A stretch of 64,000 nt of DNA from Dehalococcoidia bacterium (GTDB lineage: Bacteria > Chloroflexota > Dehalococcoidia > Lucifugimonadales > Lucifugimonadaceae): contig JAPKBN010000001.1 of the NCBI GenBank assembly GCA_026421215.1, forward strand, positions 1-64,000, read 5' to 3'. The notes beneath the pieces were generated by a model. That model saw nothing but the letters and a program-made list of their open reading frames with translations, searched no databases and had not been told where the DNA came from. The position numbers and the translations under genes are program-made. The number at the start of each line of letters is the position of its first letter. The stretch's first letter is position 1. Positions 61,005 to 64,000 of the stretch are shown here, in pieces.

Positions 61005-62159
61005 TCAACGGGGCCCGCGACTGACTGAATCATCACCAAATCTATCTCGAATTCGGTCAAGTGTCGATGATAGAGTCGAGACATCTTTTACGGTTGAATC
61101 AAGCAGAGACAACTGGGCAGCGGGTTCGGAAAGGTTCTCCACTCCGACACCAATCAGACGCACCGGCGCGTTGCGTTGCTTCAACGTAGCGTCCAACAAA
61201 GCCGTGGCGATCTCCACAATACGGGCATCGCCATCGAACGACACATGTGGCGTGTTGTGCCGTGTGAGCGTCGTGAAATCGTTATAGCGCAGCTTCAGGC
61301 TCACGCTACGAGCATGCTTTCCTGTACGCCTGAGTCGCCTACCAACCCTCTCGGAGAGATCAGCGACCGTCTTGTCCAGGAAGGCCCGATCGGTCGAATC
61401 GGCATGAAAGGTCGTCTCCGAAGAGATCGATCTAGATTGGGTTTCCGACGATAGCTCAGAGTTATCAATTCCTTTTGCCCGTTCGATCAATCTGGAAGAC
61501 TGGTTGCCCATCTCTCGGCGGAGCGGTCCTTCCGGAAACGCCGCAAGTTGCCCGAGTGTTTGGATGCCAAGTCGAGCCAGTTTCTCCGCGGCGCGAGGGC
61601 CGATTCCCGGCAGTTTCCGGACTGGCATCGGTGCGAGATAAGCAGCCTCATCACCCGCTTGTACGGTGAACATGCCGTCCGGTTTACGTTCATCCGACGC
61701 TATCTTGGCAACAAGCCGAGAGGGGGCGATGCCGATCGACGCCGTCAATTTTAATTCTTCGCGCACACGATCCTTGACGGCCCGGCCGGCCTTCTCAGGT
61801 GGACCGTAGAGACCCTCCGTGCCGGTCATATCCATGTAGGCCTCATCTACACTCATCACCTGCACATCAGGCGTGTAGTCTCGGAGAATGGCCATGAACG
61901 ATTTCGAGATCTTGCCGTAAAGGTCGTGACTGCTGTTCATGACAAGCGCATTCGGGCAGAGTCGTAAAGCTCTTGACATCGGCATGGCGGATCGGACCCC
62001 GTAGGGCCTGACTTCGTAAGACGCGCACGCCACGACTCCCCGCCCCCCGGTGCCCCCAATGATCAGTAGTTTTCCGATCAGGTCCGGGTTGATCGAGCGT
62101 TCTGCGGCGGCAAAAAATGCGTCGATATCGACGTGGAATATGGTTCGTTCGACGGCCAC
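61005..62159 (-). CDS. dinB: DNA polymerase IV (Y-family)
   Basis: 384 residues. Catalytic motifs: FHVDIDAFFAAAE with the first metal Asp, VACASYEVRPYGVRSAMPM with the steric-gate region, MSVDEAYMDMTG carrying the Asp-Glu pair, and LPGIGPRAAEKLARLGI, a helix-hairpin-helix-like thumb. A C-terminal QLSLLDSTV resembles the beta-clamp binding peptide, QLSLL. A frame extends to 62243, but GTG 62159 has GGAGG six bases upstream and gives the normal length, so I prefer it. Translesion synthesis enzyme. Its SOS regulation is not visible. Confidence 0.93.
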   Translation of the reverse strand: MAVERTIFHVDIDAFFAAAERSINPDLIGKLLIIGGTGGRGVVACASYEVRPYGVRSAMPMSRALRLCPNALVMNSSHDLYGKISKSFMAILRDYTPDVQVMSVDEAYMDMTGTEGLYGPPEKAGRAVKDRVREELKLTASIGIAPSRLVAKIASDERKPDGMFTVQAGDEAAYLAPMPVRKLPGIGPRAAEKLARLGIQTLGQLAAFPEGPLRREMGNQSSRLIERAKGIDNSELSSETQSRSISSETTFHADSTDRAFLDKTVADLSERVGRRLRRTGKHARSVSLKLRYNDFTTLTRHNTPHVSFDGDARIVEIATALLDATLKQRNAPVRLIGVGVENLSEPAAQLSLLDSTVKDVSTLSSTLDRIRDRFGDDSVSRGPR

Positions 62160-62294
62160 CGATGGCCTCCCGTACTCGTGGCGGGACGTGGTACAGCGTA
62201 ATTTCACTGGACACGAGCGTAGCACCGGCACTTTCGCTCTCAAAGTCCGAGTGTCCGGATTCTCGAGCGTCTTGGGTTCTCGCGTCCGGGCAAA

Positions 62295-62771
62295 CTACGC
62301 CGGCTGCGAGCAGTCGCCCACTTCAAACCAGTCACGGCTTCGGTGCAGGTCGTTATTTCCAGACCATACGGATGAAGGTACGGCTATCACCTCGCCCGGG
62401 ATCACAAACCTGATGCCGTAACGCTTTCCAATCGGGCCTTCCGGGAATAGTCCGATGGCGGTGACCGAAGATTTCCCCCCCGACGCTAGGTCGATTTCAC
62501 TCTCAAAGAAGATCGAAATCAGACGTTCCTCGTCGACGAGAGCGATGCAGTACGGAGTTTGCCAGGCGACTTTGTCCAGATTTTCAAATTCGATGTTGAA
62601 TGAGCTTTGCCCACCGCCGACGTGTTTGTTGGCCTCTCCAGAGATATTGACGATTCTGTCTGTTTCAAAGGTCCATCCAAACCTGAAACTGGCGTCTGTG
62701 TTGGCGCAGGACACTGCCAGCAATATCACCGTCATCGCTGTCGCTAGAATAATGCCGGAGGGACGATGCAT
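62295..62771 (-). CDS. Hypothetical lipoprotein
   Basis: 158 residues with a clear signal and lipobox (LLAVSC) at about residue 22, so mature protein is anchored outside the membrane. The rest is beta-rich (FGWTFETDRIVNISGEANKH, SSFNIEFENLDKVAWQ) and ends WFEVGDC, giving two Cys outside the lipobox that may pair. I recognise no domain. The ATG overlaps the stop of ribH by one base (TGATG), so it is translationally coupled to riboflavin synthesis genes, which is unusual for a surface lipoprotein. Confidence 0.7.
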   Translation of the reverse strand: MHRPSGIILATAMTVILLAVSCANTDASFRFGWTFETDRIVNISGEANKHVGGGQSSFNIEFENLDKVAWQTPYCIALVDEERLISIFFESEIDLASGGKSSVTAIGLFPEGPIGKRYGIRFVIPGEVIAVPSSVWSGNNDLHRSRDWFEVGDCSQPA

Positions 62772-63229
62772 CAGGCGTCGTTCAACGCACGCAGTAAGTT
62801 TGCCATTTCCACGGACGCTTCTGCGTACCCTGAGGCATGGCCGATACGTGCGTAGGCCTGGTCCGTGGTGTACGTAGTCTGGACGCCGAATATCACCGGG
62901 ACTCCGGTATCGAGGGACAAGCGGGCGATCCCGTCTGCGGATTCTTTCGAAACGTACTCGAAATGGGCCGTCGCGCCTTCGATCACTGCGCCTATGCAGA
63001 TCACCGAATCATAGTTGCCCGAGCGCGCCATCGCTGCTGCCGTAACCGGTAACTCAAACGCTCCTGGTACATGCGCGACCGTGACATCGGCATCCGATAC
63101 GCCAAGCTCCTCGAGCCTCGCCAGTGCCGATTCCAGCATGCGGTCCGTGATGTAACTGTTAAAGCGCGCAACCGCTATGCCGATGCGTAAGCCGGACCCG
63201 TCGCCGTGGCCGTTCAATTCTCTTGGCAT
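62771..63229 (-). CDS. ribH: 6,7-dimethyl-8-ribityllumazine synthase
   Basis: 152 residues, normal length for the icosahedral or pentameric lumazine synthase, which joins 5-amino-6-ribitylaminouracil with dihydroxybutanone phosphate. Signatures: RIGIAVARFNSYITDRML, VAHVPGAFELPVTAAAMA, GAVIEGATAHFEYVSKESADG with the catalytic His, and VPVIFGVQTT. The loop after FGVQTT reads YTTDQAY where relatives have D-T-x-E-Q-A, a mild variation. A 12-residue polar N-terminal extension precedes the domain. Twelve bases after ribBA, thus the same operon. Confidence 0.94.
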   Translation of the reverse strand: MPRELNGHGDGSGLRIGIAVARFNSYITDRMLESALARLEELGVSDADVTVAHVPGAFELPVTAAAMARSGNYDSVICIGAVIEGATAHFEYVSKESADGIARLSLDTGVPVIFGVQTTYTTDQAYARIGHASGYAEASVEMANLLRALNDA

Positions 63230-63240
63230 AACGCCGGGAG

Positions 63241-64000
63241 CTACCCGTCCAACCCAGCGCCGGACAGTGTGTGGCCCATTCGGTCCCGCTTCGTCTTCAG
63301 GTAGCGACGATTCTCGGGGTTGGAAGGCGCTTCTAGCCCGACCTGATTGATCTCAAGTCCGTAGCCCTGAAGACCGACTACTTTACGGGGGTTGTTGGTC
63401 ATTTGATTGAACTTCTTCACGCCTAGATCGACCAGGATCTGAGCGCCCACTCCGTAGTGACGGAGGTCCATGGCAAATCCGAGATGCTCGTTGGCCTCGA
63501 TAGTATCGAACCCCTCGTCCTGCAACTGGTACGCCTTCAGTTTGTTGTGGAGGCCAATTCCACGGCCCTCCTGACGCATGTAAAGCAAGACACCCCGTCC
63601 TTCAGCGGCGATGGCCTTCCGAGCCATTTCAACCTGGATGCCACATTCACAGCGAAGGCTTCCGAAGACGTCACCGGTCAAACATTCTGAGTGGATTCGG
63701 CCAAGGACCGGGTTTCCATCTGAGACATCTCCCATCACCAGAGCAACGTGCTCGTCATGGTCAACGAAACTCCGGTACGCGATGACGGTAAATTCGCCCT
63801 CCGGGGTTGGGAGCCGTGTTTCGGCGACCCGCTCCACAAGCTTCTCGTGCCGAAAGCGGTACTCGATGATGTCTGCAACGCTAACGATCGGGATGTCGAA
63901 CTCGGTGGAAAGCAATTCCAGCTCCGCCCGGCGGGCCATCGTGCCGTCCTCGTTCATCACTTCACATATAACTGCGGCCTCGCGCTGCCCGGCCATCCGG
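63241..64000 (-). CDS. ribBA: Bifunctional RibBA, N-terminal part outside window
   Basis: 253 codons visible; the frame is open to the right edge. Residues before about 55 belong to the end of a dihydroxybutanone phosphate synthase (RibB) domain (EAAVICEVMNEDGTMARRAE, IVSVADIIEYR), so the gene is ribBA rather than ribA. The GTP cyclohydrolase II domain follows complete: GRIHSECLTGDVFGSLRCECG with three zinc Cys, LYMRQEGRGIGLHNKL, and KFNQMTNNPRKVVGLQ. The pair starts riboflavin synthesis from both GTP and ribulose 5-phosphate. No FMN riboswitch can be judged since the 5' end is missing. Confidence 0.93.
   Translation of the reverse strand, partial: RMAGQREAAVICEVMNEDGTMARRAELELLSTEFDIPIVSVADIIEYRFRHEKLVERVAETRLPTPEGEFTVIAYRSFVDHDEHVALVMGDVSDGNPVLGRIHSECLTGDVFGSLRCECGIQVEMARKAIAAEGRGVLLYMRQEGRGIGLHNKLKAYQLQDEGFDTIEANEHLGFAMDLRHYGVGAQILVDLGVKKFNQMTNNPRKVVGLQGYGLEINQVGLEAPSNPENRRYLKTKRDRMGHTLSGAGLDG

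Noticed and set aside
1-64000. CRISPR array, prophage, transposase, rRNA or toxin-antitoxin pair
   Set aside because: No regularly spaced direct repeats, integrase, capsid, transposase, rRNA or paired small toxin-antitoxin genes were recognised.

Overview
This 64 kb window looks like part of a chromosome from an uncultured bacterium, most probably a marine or aquatic Chloroflexota of the SAR202 / Dehalococcoidia-related group. That assignment is inference. It rests on five enolase-superfamily (mandelate racemase-like) paralogs in 64 kb, a luciferase-like flavin monooxygenase, an F420 gamma-glutamyl ligase, class II aldolases, an RraA-like aldolase, a stand-alone electron-transfer flavoprotein pair and an AddAB-type recombination nuclease. 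Visible composition is moderately GC-rich. TTG start codons are common, several with good Shine-Dalgarno (SD) sequences. I see no phage, transposase, CRISPR array, rRNA or plasmid genes.

Layout. 1-6.4 kb: 3' end of a surface protein with a sortase-like tail, a DUF2723 membrane glycosyltransferase-like protein, a CitE-like lyase, cofE, a Lys/Ala-rich zinc-ribbon protein and a histidine phosphatase. 6.4-13.2 kb: a two-gene ABC export cassette (LolD/MacB-type ATPase plus a 1313-residue double FtsX permease), then mobA and a DUF3179 protein on the other strand. 13.2-17.7 kb: a leader region with rraA, a truncated cyclophilin-like gene, a tRNA-like fragment, a stand-alone Lrp effector domain, a fluoride channel and the first enolase paralog. 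17.8-22.1 kb: tRNA-Asn, a DtxR-type regulator, rbfA-truB, a CPA2 antiporter and tRNA-Arg. 22.2-29.6 kb: addB-addA and a secreted trypsin-like lipoprotein in an overlapping operon. 29.6-43.7 kb: transporters (MFS, aquaporin, MMPL), a CrtC/AttH-like lipoprotein, catabolic enzymes (HpcH aldolase, second enolase paralog, ornithine cyclodeaminase family), MBL hydrolase, PNPOx-fold protein, MOSC protein, aminotransferase and a luciferase-like oxidoreductase.

43.9-50.2 kb: tRNA-Ala, then a minus-strand operon rsmG - LPG-synthase-TM protein - MFS joined by two TTGA overlaps, then etfB-etfA and a hypothetical gene ending in a strong terminator. 50.2-56.5 kb: a hairpin-dense intergenic region, dgkA, a same-strand run of three enolase paralogs, a frameshifted cupin pseudogene and an amidase. 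56.6-64 kb: an uncharacterised reading-frame remnant, an MsbA-like ABC exporter, a PAP2-family membrane protein, tRNA-Gln and tRNA-Glu, dinB, a lipoprotein, ribH and a ribBA cut by the window edge.

The metabolic theme is oxidative or dehydrative breakdown of organic acids and sugar acids. The enolase paralogs, aldolases, amidase, OCD-family and aminotransferase genes could feed electrons to EtfAB, with F420/FMN-dependent oxidoreductases alongside. I did not find one clearly new multi-gene system. The most unusual signals are small: an rsmG frame with no standard start codon, a dispersed hairpin family with compensatory changes, a hairpin-packed intergenic region, twin palindromes before a DNA-binding-domain-less Lrp protein, gene remnants (one beside a tRNA-like fragment), and a zinc ribbon between histone-H1-like tails.
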